In this document: one piece after another, positions 45,844 through 55,290 of the stretch | Position numbering within the stretch: the stretch's first letter is position 1 | How the letters are laid out: each line of letters starts with the position of its first letter | Assembly (NCBI GenBank): GCA_963930055.1 | Contig: CAWVKS010000001.1 | Coordinates: 62,001-126,000 of the forward strand | Origin: Pullichristensenella sp963930055 | Lineage (GTDB): Bacteria; Bacillota; Clostridia; Christensenellales; Aristaeellaceae | Reading direction: 5' to 3' | DNA length: 64,000 nucleotides | Notes under the pieces: model-generated | What the model was told of the DNA's origin: nothing | Databases searched by the model: none | Seen by the model: only the letters and a program-made list of their open reading frames with translations | Program-made: the position numbers and the translations under genes

Positions 45844-47973
45844 ATGCGGTTGGTTTTGACAGGCCCGGTCGTCCGTCGCCGCCTTGCGGTGTGCCTGGCC
45901 GCCTTTTTTGTCCTCTTTTTCGTGCTCACGGCGCGGCTTTTTTATCTCCAGGCCATCGCCGCGGAGGATCTGCAGCGCCGCGCGCAGGCGCAGTGGACGA
46001 GCGAATCGGCCATCGCCCCTACGCGCGGCGGCATCTATGACCGCAACGGCGCGGCCCTGGCCCTGAGCGCCACCGCCTACACCGCTTCTGTAAGCCCGCG
46101 GCAGGTAAAGGACGCGCAGGCGTTCGCCCGCGCGCTGGCGCCGGTGCTGGATATGGAGGAAAGCGAAATCGCCCAAAAGGCTTCGGATACCTCCAGGGGC
46201 GGCGTCACCCTCAAGCGCCAGCTGACGCGCGAAGCGGCGCAACAGGTCAAGACGATGATGCTTCAGGACGAGGAAAGCGGCGCGGGCGTCCTTACCGGCC
46301 TCTACCTCGAGGAGGAGAGCCGCCGCTACTACCCGATGGGCGCCTTCGCCACGCAGCTGTTGGGCCTTACGACCATCGACGGCGTGGGGCAGGCGGGGCT
46401 GGAATCCTCCCTCAACGACTACCTTTCCGGCAGGGCCGGCAGCATCCTTGAGGAGATCGACGGCAAGGGTCGGGAAGTGGGTTACGGCGCGCGCGAATAC
46501 GTGCCCGCCGTGGACGGGGGCAGCGTCACATTGACCATCGACGCCTCCATACAGTCCTTCGCCGAAAAGGCCGCGCGCGAGGCCATGGCTGTCAACAACG
46601 CCAAAAGCGTGCGCGTGCTGGTGATGCAGCCGCAGACCGGCGAGATCCTCGCCCTGGTCTGCAAGCCGGACTACGACTTGAACGACCCGCCGCGGGGCGA
46701 TGTGGGGACGCTCACACAGCTGATGCGCAACACCGTCGTCGCCGACGCCTACGAGCCGGGCTCCACCTTCAAGATCCTCACCGCCGCCGCCGCGCTCGAC
46801 GCGGGGGTGACGAATGAAAACGAGGGCTTTTATTGCTCCGGCTCCATCTATGTGGAGGGCGGCCGCATCCGCTGCTGGGGCGAGCCGCACGGCGCGGAGA
46901 CCATGGCCGAGGCGCTGGAGAACTCCTGCAACCCGGTGTTCGTGGAACTGGGCCTGCGGCTGGGCGTCGAGCGTTTTTACGACTACATGGAGCGCTTCGG
47001 CATCGGCTCGCCCACGGGCGTGGACATTCCCGGCGAAGGCAGCGGCATCGTCATCGACGAAAGTGTGGTCGGCCGCGTGGACCTTGCCCGCATCGGCTTC
47101 GGCCAGTCCGTGGCGGTCACGCCCATACAGCTTTTGACCGCCGCCTGCTCGGTGGTCAACGGCGGAAAGCTCCTCAAGCCCTACGTCGTCAAGGAGATCC
47201 GCGCGGAGGATGGCGAGGTCATCGAGCGGGGGCGAACCGTGGTGCGCGGCCAGACCGTCTCCCAGGAGACGTCCGCCACCATGCGGCGGCTTTTGCAGAA
47301 TGTCGTCACCGACGGCGGCGGCCGCAACGCCTACATCGAGGGCTACCGCGTCGGCGGCAAGACCGGCACGGCGCAGGTGTACGTGGACGGGGCCATCTCC
47401 GCGGACAAACACATCGGCTCTTTTTTGGGCTTCGCGCCCATGGACGACCCGCAAATTGCCGTCCTCTTCATCGTCGATGAGGCGGACGTGCCGGTGGACT
47501 ACGGCTCCACCACCGCCGCGCCGTTTGCGCGGGACGTGCTGGAACAGTCGCTTGTCTACCTCGGCGTCGCCCCGGAGACGGACGCTGGGCCGCTTGCGGA
47601 AGTCGAGGTGCCGGACGTCGCCGGCCTGCCCGTTGCCGAAGCCGTCAAGGCGCTGGAGGCGGCGGGGCTTGATTGCGCGCTCTCCGGCACGGGCGGCACG
47701 GTCGAAGGGCAGCTGCCCGCGCCCGGCGCGGGAATGGCCGAAGGCTCGCTGGTCATGCTATACGTCGAAGGCGAAACGCAAACGGGCGAGAACGACCGCG
47801 TCTCGGTGCCGGACGTCACCGGCATGTCGGTCGCGGCGGCCAACCGGCTGTTGCGCTCCTGCGGCCTGCAAATGCGCGTGGAAGGCAGCGGCGTGGCCGT
47901 TTCCCAGTCGCCTGCGGCGCACGAGCGCGTCACGCCGACTACGACCGTCACGGTGGCCTTTTCGCCGCCATAA
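45844..47973 (+). CDS. Class B penicillin-binding protein with two PASTA domains
   Basis: 709 aa transpeptidase. One membrane anchor (about 12-33), a dimerisation domain, then the catalytic domain with Ser307 in STFK, SCN (361-363) and KTG (506-508). The C terminus has two PASTA repeats (about 585-645 and 650-709). This is the architecture of Bacillota FtsI/PBP2x and of the sporulation paralogue SpoVD; the cluster position supports the septal enzyme. It pairs with FtsW. Confidence 0.94.
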   Translation: MRLVLTGPVVRRRLAVCLAAFFVLFFVLTARLFYLQAIAAEDLQRRAQAQWTSESAIAPTRGGIYDRNGAALALSATAYTASVSPRQVKDAQAFARALAPVLDMEESEIAQKASDTSRGGVTLKRQLTREAAQQVKTMMLQDEESGAGVLTGLYLEEESRRYYPMGAFATQLLGLTTIDGVGQAGLESSLNDYLSGRAGSILEEIDGKGREVGYGAREYVPAVDGGSVTLTIDASIQSFAEKAAREAMAVNNAKSVRVLVMQPQTGEILALVCKPDYDLNDPPRGDVGTLTQLMRNTVVADAYEPGSTFKILTAAAALDAGVTNENEGFYCSGSIYVEGGRIRCWGEPHGAETMAEALENSCNPVFVELGLRLGVERFYDYMERFGIGSPTGVDIPGEGSGIVIDESVVGRVDLARIGFGQSVAVTPIQLLTAACSVVNGGKLLKPYVVKEIRAEDGEVIERGRTVVRGQTVSQETSATMRRLLQNVVTDGGGRNAYIEGYRVGGKTGTAQVYVDGAISADKHIGSFLGFAPMDDPQIAVLFIVDEADVPVDYGSTTAAPFARDVLEQSLVYLGVAPETDAGPLAEVEVPDVAGLPVAEAVKALEAAGLDCALSGTGGTVEGQLPAPGAGMAEGSLVMLYVEGETQTGENDRVSVPDVTGMSVAAANRLLRSCGLQMRVEGSGVAVSQSPAAHERVTPTTTVTVAFSPP

Positions 47974-47994
47974 CGTTACAGGGGGTTTTTGCAA

Positions 47995-49455
47995 ATGAAG
48001 CTCAAAGCGCTTGCGGGGGCGGTCCCCGGCGAAGTAAAGATGATCGGGGATGCGGAAACGGAGATCGTCTCCTTGTGCGCCGATTCGCGCAAGGCGACGC
48101 CCGGCGCGCTGTTTTTCTGCATCCCCGGCCTGCACACCGACGCCCACGACCTGGCGCCCCAGGCCCTTGAAAAGGGCGCGGCTGCGCTGGTGGTGGAGCG
48201 TGAGCTCCCCCTTGACTGCCCGCAGGTGAAGGTCGACAGCGTGCGCCGTGCGCTTTCCTACATGGCGCAGGAATTTTTCGGCAACCCCGCCCGGGGCATG
48301 AAGCTCATCGGCATCACCGGCACCAAGGGCAAGACCACGGCCAGTTTCCTCATTAAGTCCGTCCTCGAGGCCGCCGGCCACAAGGTGGGCATGATCGGCA
48401 CGGTCTGCTCGATGGTCGGCGAGGAGGTCATCCCCTCGCGCCTGACCACGCCCGACCCCATCGAGGTGCAGACGCTCTTAAGGAATATGGCCGACGCCGG
48501 GGTCGAATATGTGGTCATGGAAGTCTCGGCGCACGCGCTGGCCATGCACCGCCTGAGCGGCATGCGCTTTGCCGTGGCGGCGTTCACGAACTTCTCCCAG
48601 GACCATCTGGACTATTTTGGCGATATGGACAGCTATTTCGACGCCAAGATGCGCCTCTTCCGGCCGGACATGTCCGAAGCCATCGTCTACAACTGCGACG
48701 ATGAGCGCGTGGCCGCCGGCGTCAGGGCGCTGGGGCGCGAGGCGCTGCGCACGGGCATCCGCGAATCGAGCGACGTATACGCCAACGACATCGAGGTGGG
48801 CGAGCGGGGGCTTTCCTTCCTGCTCACCCTCCACAAGCGCTTCCGCGTGATGGTCGAATTGCAGCTGGCGGGCATCTTCAACGTCTACAACGCCCTGTTG
48901 GCCGCGGGCGTGGCCATCGCCCTGGGGATCGGCCCCGAGGCCATCCGCGCGGGCCTGGAGGACGTGCGCGCCGTGCCCGGCCGCATCGAGCTTCTGGAGA
49001 CGGAGACGCCCTACCGCGTCATCCTCGATTATGCCCATTCGCCGGACAGCCTGGAAAACATACTGAAGTCCGTGCGCCAGACCACCAAGGGCCGCCTCAT
49101 CGCCCTGTTCGGCTGCGGCGGCGACCGCGACCACGGCAAGCGCCCCATCATGGGCGAGATCGCCGGGGAGCTGGCCGACCTGGTCATTTTGACCAGCGAC
49201 AACCCCCGCAACGAGGATCCTTTCGCAATTCTCAACCAAATCGAGGAAGGAATCCGACATACGGGCTGCGAATATACCGTGATAGAGAATCGCCGCGAGG
49301 CGATCCGCCACGCGCTCTCCATCGCCGGAAGCTCCGACGTCATCGTGCTGGCCGGCAAAGGCCACGAGACCTATCAGGAGATCAAGGGCGTCAAGCACCC
49401 CTTCGACGAAAAGATCGTCGTCCGGGAGCTGCTTCAGGAGATGCGCGGCAAGTAG
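47995..49455 (+). CDS. murE: UDP-MurNAc-tripeptide synthetase, meso-DAP type
   Basis: 486 aa Mur ligase. GITGTKGKTTAS is the ATP loop. TSDNPRNEDP carries the DNPR motif that selects meso-diaminopimelate, so the wall is expected to be of the DAP type. HSPDSLENIL and GKGHE are other family marks. ATG 47995 follows AGGGGG; a TTG two codons earlier is less likely. Confidence 0.96.
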   Translation: MKLKALAGAVPGEVKMIGDAETEIVSLCADSRKATPGALFFCIPGLHTDAHDLAPQALEKGAAALVVERELPLDCPQVKVDSVRRALSYMAQEFFGNPARGMKLIGITGTKGKTTASFLIKSVLEAAGHKVGMIGTVCSMVGEEVIPSRLTTPDPIEVQTLLRNMADAGVEYVVMEVSAHALAMHRLSGMRFAVAAFTNFSQDHLDYFGDMDSYFDAKMRLFRPDMSEAIVYNCDDERVAAGVRALGREALRTGIRESSDVYANDIEVGERGLSFLLTLHKRFRVMVELQLAGIFNVYNALLAAGVAIALGIGPEAIRAGLEDVRAVPGRIELLETETPYRVILDYAHSPDSLENILKSVRQTTKGRLIALFGCGGDRDHGKRPIMGEIAGELADLVILTSDNPRNEDPFAILNQIEEGIRHTGCEYTVIENRREAIRHALSIAGSSDVIVLAGKGHETYQEIKGVKHPFDEKIVVRELLQEMRGK

Positions 49456-49477
49456 CGTTCCGGGAGGACAACAGAAG

Positions 49478-50473
49478 ATGCAACGGTTGATTTTGACCAT
49501 CATCGCCGCCTTCGTCATGGCCATCGTCTTTGGTCCCGTGGTGATCCCCTGGCTGCGGCGCATGAAGTTCGGGCAGACGATCTACGATCTCGGCCCGCAG
49601 TCGCACAAGAAAAAGCAGGGCATCCCCACCATGGGCGGCATGATCTTCGCCCTGCCGGCGCTGGTCGCGGCGCTGGCCTTCGCGCAGAACGACACGCGCT
49701 GGGACTTTCTGCTCATCGCCATCATCTGCGCGGTGGGCTTCGGGCTGGTCGGCTTCGTGGACGACTTTATCAAGGTGAAGCTCCACCGCTCGCTGGGGCT
49801 CACGCCCAAGCAGAAACTGGCCCCGCAGGCGGTCATCGCCCTCGGCCTTTCCATCTGGGCGTACAACCACCCGCTGATCGGTTCCAAACTGATCGTGCCC
49901 TTCTTCAACGTGGAATGGGACCTGGGCTGGTTCTACATCCCGGTGATGATGTTCATCCTCGTGGGCACGGTCAACTCCGCCAACCTGCTGGACGGCCTGG
50001 ACGGCCTCCTGGGCGGCTGCTCGCTGTTCGACTTTGCCACCATGGCGCTCATCTGCGTGCTGATGGCGGGCGCGGACGCGGCAAACAGCAGCAACTTTAT
50101 CAACATGGCCATCTTCGCCGGGGCCATGGCCGGCGGCCTGTTGGGCTTTTTGCGCTTCAACGCCTGCCCGGCCAGCGTGTTCATGGGCGATGTCGGTTCG
50201 TTCTTCATCGGCGGCGCGCTGGTGGGCATCTGCATGGTGACGCGGCTTTCGCTGCTGTTGCCGGTCATCGCCTTTGCGATGTTCGTCTCCAGCCTGTCGG
50301 ACATCATACAGACGACCTACTTCAAGGCCACGCACGGCAAGCGCGTGTTCCGCATGGCGCCTCTGCACCACCATTTTGAGCTGGGCGGCATGCCCGAGAC
50401 GCGCGTCGTGTCCATGTACTATATCGTGACCGTGCTTTTGTGCCTGCTGGCGCTGCTCGGCTTCACGGCCTAG
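49478..50473 (+). CDS. mraY: Phospho-N-acetylmuramoyl-pentapeptide transferase
   Basis: 331 aa, ten membrane segments. It makes lipid I from UDP-MurNAc-pentapeptide and undecaprenyl phosphate. KKKQGIPTMGGMIF, GFVDDFIKV with the catalytic Asp pair, NLLDGLDGL and PLHHHFELGG are all conserved. ATG follows GGGAGG. In most bacteria murF lies between murE and mraY; here the gap is only 22 bases. Confidence 0.97.
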   Translation: MQRLILTIIAAFVMAIVFGPVVIPWLRRMKFGQTIYDLGPQSHKKKQGIPTMGGMIFALPALVAALAFAQNDTRWDFLLIAIICAVGFGLVGFVDDFIKVKLHRSLGLTPKQKLAPQAVIALGLSIWAYNHPLIGSKLIVPFFNVEWDLGWFYIPVMMFILVGTVNSANLLDGLDGLLGGCSLFDFATMALICVLMAGADAANSSNFINMAIFAGAMAGGLLGFLRFNACPASVFMGDVGSFFIGGALVGICMVTRLSLLLPVIAFAMFVSSLSDIIQTTYFKATHGKRVFRMAPLHHHFELGGMPETRVVSMYYIVTVLLCLLALLGFTA

Positions 50474-50530
50474 GGATGTATCGCAAAGGGGATGTGCCCG
50501 CAGGGGCTGTCCCCTTTCTTGGATACATCC
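50474..50530 (+). promoter_or_regulatory. Long hairpin between mraY and murD
   Basis: Outer arms GGATGTATC (50474-50482) / GATACATCC (50522-50530) and inner arms AAAGGGGA (50485-50492) / TCCCCTTT (50510-50517). No T run. It starts at the mraY stop and ends 12 bases before the murD ribosome site, so it may control mRNA processing, attenuation or murD translation. Confidence 0.6.
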
Positions 50531-50549
50531 GCTTGAAAAGGAGGGTCTT

Positions 50550-51920
50550 ATGCAAATTCAGAAAGCGCTGGTGTTGGGCATGGCGCGCAGCGGCGCGGCC
50601 GCGGCGCGGCTGTTGCTCGCGCGCGGCTGCGAAGTGACCATCTGCGATGTAAAGGCGCGCGAAGAGTTCGCGGGCGCGCTGGACGACCTCGACGTGCCGG
50701 GCGTGCGCTGGCGCCTGGGGGAAGAGGATCCGCTGCCGCTCCTTGAGGGCATGGACGCGCTCATCGTAAGCCCCGGCATCCCGGACACGCATCCCGCCGT
50801 CGTCCGCGCCCGCGAGCTGGGCGTGGAAGTGATGGGCGAGCTGGAATACGCCTACCGCGAGTCCACCGGCACGCTCCTGGCCGTCACCGGCACCAACGGC
50901 AAGACCACTACATCGACGCTCCTGGGCGAGATCTTCAAAAACGCCGGCCGTCGCACCTGGGTGGTGGGCAATATCGGCGCGCCCTACGCGCAGGCGGTCC
51001 TGAAGATGCGCGCCGGCGACGTCACCGTTTGCGAAGTCTCCTCCTTCCAGCTGGAGACGGTCTCGCAGTTTCACCCGGCGGTGGCGGCGGTGCTCAACGT
51101 CACGGAGGACCATTTGAACCGCCATGGGACCATGGAAAACTACATAGCCCTCAAAGAGCGCGTGTTCGCCAACTGCCGCGAGGGCGACTTCGTGGTGCTC
51201 AACTACGACAACGCCGTTACCCGCGCCATGGCCGCCCACACGCGCGCCAAAGTGGTCTGGTTCTCGCGCTCGGGCGAAGCGCCCTCCGGCGCGCTTGCGC
51301 GCGACGGCAAGGTCGTCTTTGTGGACGGCGGGGACGAGCGTCCCGTCTGCGATGTTTCCGAAATCTACATCCCCGGCCCGCACAACCTCGAAAACGCGCT
51401 CGCCGCCACGGCCATGGCGCTTTCGGCGGGTGTGCCCGCGCCGGTGGTGCGCCACACGCTGCGCGCCTTCCAGGGCGTGGAACACCGCCTGGAGTTCGTC
51501 CGCGAGCTCGACCAGGTGCGCTACATCAACGATTCCAAGGGCACAAACGTCGATTCCACCCTCTGGGCGGTGCGCTCCATGACCGCGCCCACGGTCATCA
51601 TACTCGGCGGCAGCTACAAAAAGGCCGACTACCACCCCCTGGGGCGCGAGCTTGTGCGCGGCAATATCACAAGCGCCGTGCTCATCGGCGACACCGCCGA
51701 CGCCATCGAGGCCGCCCTCAGGGACGAGGGCTTCACAAATTGCGTGCGCGCCGGCTATGATTTCCCCAAAGCCATCGAAACGGCGCGCTCCCTGGCCGCG
51801 CCCGGCGGCTGCGTGCTGCTCTCGCCGGCCTGCGCCAGCTTTGACATGTTTACCGATTACGAGGCGCGCGGGCGCGAATTCAAGCGGATCGTAAAGGATC
51901 TGGAGCCGAACATGGCTTGA
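50550..51920 (+). CDS. murD: UDP-MurNAc-L-alanine:D-glutamate ligase
   Basis: 456 aa Mur ligase. GTNGKTTTSTLLGEIF is the ATP loop; the N-terminal Rossmann-like domain starts GMARSGAAAARLLLARG; NDSKGTNVDST and LLSPACASFDMF are MurD signatures. AAAGGAGGG precedes ATG. ftsW overlaps the end. Confidence 0.97.
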   Translation: MQIQKALVLGMARSGAAAARLLLARGCEVTICDVKAREEFAGALDDLDVPGVRWRLGEEDPLPLLEGMDALIVSPGIPDTHPAVVRARELGVEVMGELEYAYRESTGTLLAVTGTNGKTTTSTLLGEIFKNAGRRTWVVGNIGAPYAQAVLKMRAGDVTVCEVSSFQLETVSQFHPAVAAVLNVTEDHLNRHGTMENYIALKERVFANCREGDFVVLNYDNAVTRAMAAHTRAKVVWFSRSGEAPSGALARDGKVVFVDGGDERPVCDVSEIYIPGPHNLENALAATAMALSAGVPAPVVRHTLRAFQGVEHRLEFVRELDQVRYINDSKGTNVDSTLWAVRSMTAPTVIILGGSYKKADYHPLGRELVRGNITSAVLIGDTADAIEAALRDEGFTNCVRAGYDFPKAIETARSLAAPGGCVLLSPACASFDMFTDYEARGREFKRIVKDLEPNMA

Positions 51921-53014
51921 CCCGCCGCGTCGACCGGGGCGTGCTCTTTTCCTTCCTGCTGCTGCTGTTGACCGGCCTGGTGGTGCTCTACGCCGCCAGC
52001 TACTACAACGCGCAGGACAAGGGCAGCGCGTTCTCGGAAGTTACCTCCCAGCTCACCGGCATCGGCGCGGGGGCGCTTCTGATGCTCGTCGTTCTCCGCG
52101 TCGATTACCGCAGGCTCGCCCATCCCGCGGTGGTGGCCGCCCTCGTGGTCGCCAGTCTCGCGCTGCTTGGCCTGGTGGCCGTCCCCGGCGTGGGCAAGCT
52201 GCTCAACGGCTCGCGGCGCTGGCTGCGGCTGGGGCCGCTGAGCTTCCAGCCCTCGGAATTGGCCAAGTACGCCATGGTCCTCTTCCTCGCCCGCGCCCTC
52301 AGCGCGCCGGGGCGGGACGTGCGCAGGTTCTTCACCGGCCTTGTGCCGCTGTTCATCGTGCCGGGGGCGATGTTTTTGCTCATCCTCCTCCAGCCGAACC
52401 TCTCCACCGCCGGCAGCATACTCATCGTCGCCGCGGTCATGGTGCTCATGGCCGGCGCGCGCTGGCTGCATCTGGGGCTCATCGGCGCGGCCGGCGCAGC
52501 GCTGGGCACGTTCTACGCCCTTTCGGAGGACTACCGCCGCGCGCGGCTGATGTCCTTCCGCGACCCCTTCGCCTACCTCACCAACGAGGGCTACCAGCTC
52601 TCCCAGTCGCTGATGGCCTTCGGCTCCGGCGGCCTGTTCGGCATGGGGCTGGGCAAGGGGCGGCAAAAGTACGCCTTTTTGCCCTACCCGGAGAGCGATT
52701 TCATCTTTGCCGTCGTCGGCGAGGACCTGGGGTTCTTCGGCTGCGTGGCGGTGCTGGCCATGTTCGCCGCCTTCGTCTTTTTCGGCCTGCGCGTGGCCAT
52801 GCGCTGCGAGGACCGCTTTGGCAGCCTGCTCGCCGGCGGCATCACGGCGATGGTCGGCGTGCAGTGCGTGCTCAACGTGGCCGTGGTCGTCGGCCTCATG
52901 CCCACCACGGGGCTGCCCTTGCCGTTTTTCAGTGCCGGGGGCACCTCCATCGCCATCGCCATGGGCGCGGTGGGGCTTCTGCTCAACATTTCCCGCGACG
53001 CCGGCCCCCTGTGA
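51917..53014 (+). CDS. ftsW: SEDS glycosyltransferase FtsW
   Basis: 365 aa, ten membrane segments. SEDS polymerase that builds septal glycan with the class B PBP. Family marks: GSRRWLRLGPLSFQPSELAK, the polymerase segment around QPNLSTAGSI, and the C-terminal PTTGLPLPFFSAGGTS. The probable start is TTG, overlapping the murD stop by four bases (TTGA). murG, which normally follows ftsW, is absent. Confidence 0.94.
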   Translation: MTRRVDRGVLFSFLLLLLTGLVVLYAASYYNAQDKGSAFSEVTSQLTGIGAGALLMLVVLRVDYRRLAHPAVVAALVVASLALLGLVAVPGVGKLLNGSRRWLRLGPLSFQPSELAKYAMVLFLARALSAPGRDVRRFFTGLVPLFIVPGAMFLLILLQPNLSTAGSILIVAAVMVLMAGARWLHLGLIGAAGAALGTFYALSEDYRRARLMSFRDPFAYLTNEGYQLSQSLMAFGSGGLFGMGLGKGRQKYAFLPYPESDFIFAVVGEDLGFFGCVAVLAMFAAFVFFGLRVAMRCEDRFGSLLAGGITAMVGVQCVLNVAVVVGLMPTTGLPLPFFSAGGTSIAIAMGAVGLLLNISRDAGPL

Positions 53015-53106
53015 GGTGTGGACACGCACCTTTTGCCGCGCATCCCCATAACATAGACAGGAGCGATGTTTTATCGCCCGGATGCTATGGAAGGCGGCGA
53101 GGGGAT

Positions 53107-54342
53107 ATGTTTCTGGTGCGCGGTGGGAGGCGGCTTGGCGGGGAACTGGAGGTGGGCTGCGCGAAAAACGCGGTGTTGCCCATCCTGGCGGCGGCGATGC
53201 TGACCGACGCGCCGGTGACGGTGGAGGATTGCCCCGGCCTTGTGGACGCGCGCAACATGCTCTCCATCCTGGGGTCGCTGGGCTGCCGCGTGGAAAGGCG
53301 GGGGCGGGACGTATTGCTCGACGCCTCGCGCGCCGAGAGCCACGAGATGCCGGAAAAGCTCTCCAAGCGGCTGCGCTCGTCCATCTTCATGCTCGGGCCG
53401 CTCATCGCCCGCTTCGGTCGGGCGCGGGTCAGCTATCCCGGCGGCTGCGAGATCGGCCAGCGCCCCATCGACCTGCACCTGAAGGGCCTGCGGGCGCTGG
53501 GCGTGCACATCCGCGAGGCGCACGGCATGATCGAGTGCGACGGCGCGCGCCTGCGCGGGGCGGACGTGTACCTGGACTTTCCCAGCGTAGGCGCCACGGA
53601 AAACGTGATGATGGCCGCGGTGCTGGCGCGGGGGCGCACCACCATACATAACGCCGCCCGCGAGCCGGAGATCCGCGATTTGCAGACCTTTATCAACGCT
53701 CTGGGCGGCAAGGTGCGCGGCGGCGGCACGGACTGCGTGCGCATTGAGGGCGTGAAGGCGCTCGGCGGGGCGAGCTACCGGCCCTTGCCGGACCGCATCG
53801 TCGCCGGCACGCTGCTGGCCGCGGCGGCGGCCACGCGCGGCGAAGTGCGCCTCCATCGCGTCTGCCCCGGCGACCTCGGCGCGGTGCTGGACAAACTGCG
53901 CCAGGCCGGCTGCGAGGTAGAGGCCGGGGAAGGGACGGTATCCCTGCGCGCCCGCGCGCTCAAGCCCTTCGAGGTCTCCACGCAGCCCTTCCCCGGGTTT
54001 CCCACCGACCTGCAGGCGCAGTTCATGGCGCTGGCCTGCGCCGTGCCGGGCGCGAGCGTGATCGTGGAAAACGTCTTTGAAAACCGCTTTGCCCACGCCG
54101 CGCAGCTGCGGCGCATGGGCGCGGACATCTTTCTGAGCGGCCGGCTGGCGGTGGTGCGCGGCGGCAGGCTCTACGGCGCGGAGGTGCAGGCGGGCGATCT
54201 GCGCGGCGGCGCGGCGCTGGTGATCGCGGCGCTGGCCGCGGAGGGGGAGAGCCGCGTGGAGAACGTGGAATTGATCGACCGCGGCTACGAGGCGCTGGAA
54301 AACATGCTCGCCGCCCTCGGCGCGGACATACACAGGATCTGA
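53107..54342 (+). CDS. murA: UDP-N-acetylglucosamine 1-carboxyvinyltransferase
   Basis: 411 aa EPT-family enzyme for the first committed step of peptidoglycan synthesis, target of fosfomycin. CAKNAVLPILAA holds the catalytic Lys; the Cys that fosfomycin modifies is present in YPGGCEIGQRPIDLHL. ATG 53107 follows GGCGAGGGG. Many Bacillota carry two murA copies; this one lies in the division cluster. Confidence 0.95.
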   Translation: MFLVRGGRRLGGELEVGCAKNAVLPILAAAMLTDAPVTVEDCPGLVDARNMLSILGSLGCRVERRGRDVLLDASRAESHEMPEKLSKRLRSSIFMLGPLIARFGRARVSYPGGCEIGQRPIDLHLKGLRALGVHIREAHGMIECDGARLRGADVYLDFPSVGATENVMMAAVLARGRTTIHNAAREPEIRDLQTFINALGGKVRGGGTDCVRIEGVKALGGASYRPLPDRIVAGTLLAAAAATRGEVRLHRVCPGDLGAVLDKLRQAGCEVEAGEGTVSLRARALKPFEVSTQPFPGFPTDLQAQFMALACAVPGASVIVENVFENRFAHAAQLRRMGADIFLSGRLAVVRGGRLYGAEVQAGDLRGGAALVIAALAAEGESRVENVELIDRGYEALENMLAALGADIHRI

Positions 54343-54354
54343 CGGAGGGACGCA

Positions 54355-55089
54355 ATGAGGCTGACCGCGCGGAAAAAAAGGAAGATACTCGCCCTGACGG
54401 CGCTCGTCGCCGTGTTGGCCCTGGGGATATACCTGCTTTTGGACAACGCCGTGTTTATCGCCCGGGACGTGGCGGTGGAGGGCAACACGGCCATCGACGC
54501 GGATTCCATCATCCGCGCCGCGCGCCTGCCCCTGGGAAAGCCCATGCGCACGGTCAGCGAGGAAGCGGCGCGCGAGGCGCTGGAGAGCGGCGGCAAGGTG
54601 GAACTTGTCAGCCTGGAGAAGCGCTACCCGGATAAGATCGTCATCAACGTGCGCGAGCGCGCCTGCGAGGCGGTGGCCTCCTATGCCGGCATCATACTCT
54701 CCATGGAGCGCGACGGCACGGTGATCGAGCGCCTGGACGCGCTTCCCCAAACCGACGCGGTCTACGTAAGCGGCCTGGGCATCACCGCCTACCGCCCGGG
54801 CGAGGTGGTCTCCGCGCCAGCGTCGCAGCTCGAGGCGATGGTGTCGGCGCTCTCTGCGCTCTACGACAACGCCGCCACCGCCTACGTCTCGGAACTGAAC
54901 GTCTCCAACCCCAACGACATCTACCTTTACTCGCGCACGGGCATGCGCGTGACGCTGGGCGACGATACGGACATGGGAAGCAAGGTCGTGTGGATGGTGG
55001 GCGCGCTGCGCGATTTGGAAGCGCGCGGCGAAACCGGGGGCGAACTGGATGTCTCCAGCGGGGACAAGGCCGATTACAGCCCCGGCTGA
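54355..55089 (+). CDS. ftsQ: FtsQ/DivIB cell-division protein
   Basis: 244 aa. Short basic cytoplasmic tail, one membrane helix (about 12-30), then a POTRA domain (FIARDVAVEGNTAIDADSII, with SLEKRYPDKIVINVRER) and the FtsQ beta domain. It joins FtsL at the septum. ATG follows ACGGAGGG. Confidence 0.9.
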   Translation: MRLTARKKRKILALTALVAVLALGIYLLLDNAVFIARDVAVEGNTAIDADSIIRAARLPLGKPMRTVSEEAAREALESGGKVELVSLEKRYPDKIVINVRERACEAVASYAGIILSMERDGTVIERLDALPQTDAVYVSGLGITAYRPGEVVSAPASQLEAMVSALSALYDNAATAYVSELNVSNPNDIYLYSRTGMRVTLGDDTDMGSKVVWMVGALRDLEARGETGGELDVSSGDKADYSPG

Positions 55090-55204
55090 CGGCGATCTTT
55101 TCCGTCCCGCCGCAGCTTCGCCGCGATCCTGTGACGGCTTCGCGCCAATAATTTGAAAGTATTTTGACATATTGGAAAATGCGCGCTTTTTGCCCGATTC
55201 GCGT

Positions 55205-55233
55205 TTGCATATTGCCCGAAAAATATGTATAAT
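55205..55233 (+). promoter_or_regulatory. Promoter of ftsA-ftsZ
   Basis: TTGCAT (55205-55210), 17-bp spacer, TATAAT (55228-55233), in an AT-rich 200-base gap that stands out from its GC-rich surroundings. A second TTGACA near 55164 has no fitting -10. Confidence 0.6.
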
Positions 55234-55290
55234 ATCCTTAGTTTGGTATCCTGACTGGAACAGAGGATGCGCGAGGGGTAATCGGACGCT

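Noticed and set aside
53050..53095. Hairpin GCGAT/ATCGC with CATA/TATG arms before murA as a riboswitch
   Set aside because: The arms are short and interrupted, below what random GC-rich sequence gives.
55163..55190. Second ftsA promoter at TTGACA near 55164
   Set aside because: No -10-like hexamer lies 16-18 bases downstream.
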